From: Rhodanobacteraceae bacterium
Lineage (GTDB): Bacteria > Pseudomonadota > Gammaproteobacteria > Xanthomonadales > Rhodanobacteraceae
Direction of reading: 5' to 3'
DNA length: 64,000 bases
Assembly (NCBI GenBank): GCA_030167125.1
Contig: CP126531.1
Location: 682,001-746,000, forward strand
Part shown: in pieces, positions 63,702 through 64,000 of the stretch
How the letters are laid out: each line of letters opens with the position of its first letter
Numbering within the stretch: the first letter of the stretch is position 1
The notes under the pieces: model-generated
Told to the model about the DNA's origin: nothing
The model's input: the letters and a program-made list of their open reading frames with translations, nothing else
The model's database searches: none
Translations under genes and position numbers: made by a program

Positions 63702-64000
63702 TTACACCGCCCAGATTTCCTGGAACACGCGGCGGAAGTTCAGTCCCAGCACCTTCTCGGTGACGCGTGCGCTGTAGCCGTGTTTCAGCAACGCGCCCGC
63801 GACGTACTCGAGTTTGCGTGGCGTGTTGATGTCGGGAAGGTAGGGCGGGCGGTTTTCGCCCGGCGCGCCGAGGCCGGCCTTCTTGCGTTGCAGTTCCAGC
63901 GCGGCGATCTGCTTCAGGTCGCTCGCGCCCACCGTGAAGAACATCGAATCGGTACCGATGCCCACGTGGTCCTCGCCGCAAACGTCCAGCGCGTGCACCA
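63702..64000 (-). CDS. Membrane dipeptidase (M19 family), 5' end missing
   Basis: The C-terminal 98 or so residues of a renal dipeptidase-like zinc enzyme are visible. HVGIGTDSMFF matches the M19 G-x-G-(T/S)-D motif with its metal-near aspartate. The end LEYVAGALLKHGYSARVTEKVLGLNFRRVFQEIW is typical of the last helices (LGxNxxR). The rest of the gene lies beyond the window. Confidence 0.88.
   Translation of the reverse strand, partial: VHALDVCGEDHVGIGTDSMFFTVGASDLKQIAALELQRKKAGLGAPGENRPPYLPDINTPRKLEYVAGALLKHGYSARVTEKVLGLNFRRVFQEIWAV

Overview
The window is about 64 kb of high-GC gammaproteobacterial chromosome, most likely from the Xanthomonadales (Rhodanobacteraceae or Xanthomonadaceae). 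The evidence is the fused aspartate kinase/diaminopimelate decarboxylase gene (lysC-lysA), the MurL/MurD2 pair that makes D-glutamate on the peptidoglycan precursor, several TonB-dependent receptors, and many short palindromic repeats between genes. The genus is inference; no 16S or ribosomal protein gene is present.

Layout. 1-4534: end of the complex I operon (nuoL partial, nuoM, nuoN). 4635-8078: a HigBA-type toxin-antitoxin pair, a PQQ-type sugar dehydrogenase and a serine hydrolase. 8173-11615: an IS5-family element and a large wrapped ABC/AAA ATPase that looks like a defence gene (RloC/PrrC-like). 11857-18561: the conserved tRNA-fMet, rimP, nusA, infB, rbfA, truB cluster. 18634-21392: two-subunit molybdenum hydroxylase. 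21567-26984: lysC-lysA fusion, murL and murD2, coupled by short overlaps. 27079-34961: TonB receptor operon, AraC regulator and a LytS/LytTR two-component system. 35015-39845: a DUF4019 protein, a complete 2007-bp IS1595-family element carrying passenger genes, and an M13 metallopeptidase. 39923-43960: helicase hrpA. 43985-50514: BrnTA, a RegB/RegA-type redox two-component system, and a TonB receptor, beta-propeller and thioredoxin-like operon. 50978-54184: accessory patch with a BRCT gene broken by a second copy of the IS5 element, and two lipoproteins. 54279-61740: nadC, DUF1631, Trm112-like, purE, purK and gamma-glutamyltransferase. 61842 to the end: an AT-rich RES-domain gene, a CPBP protease and a partial membrane dipeptidase.

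The most unusual signal is that short palindromic repeats, normally intergenic, lie in frame inside otherwise intact housekeeping genes: lysC-lysA, hrpA (twice), murL and the truB start. One repeat encodes the same 19-residue peptide in both LysC-LysA and HrpA. This resembles the protein-coding palindromic elements described in Rickettsia, but here in a free-living high-GC gammaproteobacterium.

Both mobile elements are resolved to the base. Two IS5-family copies (1186 bp each) have CTAA and CTAG target duplications, and the IS1595-family element has an 8-bp AAAGAAAA duplication.
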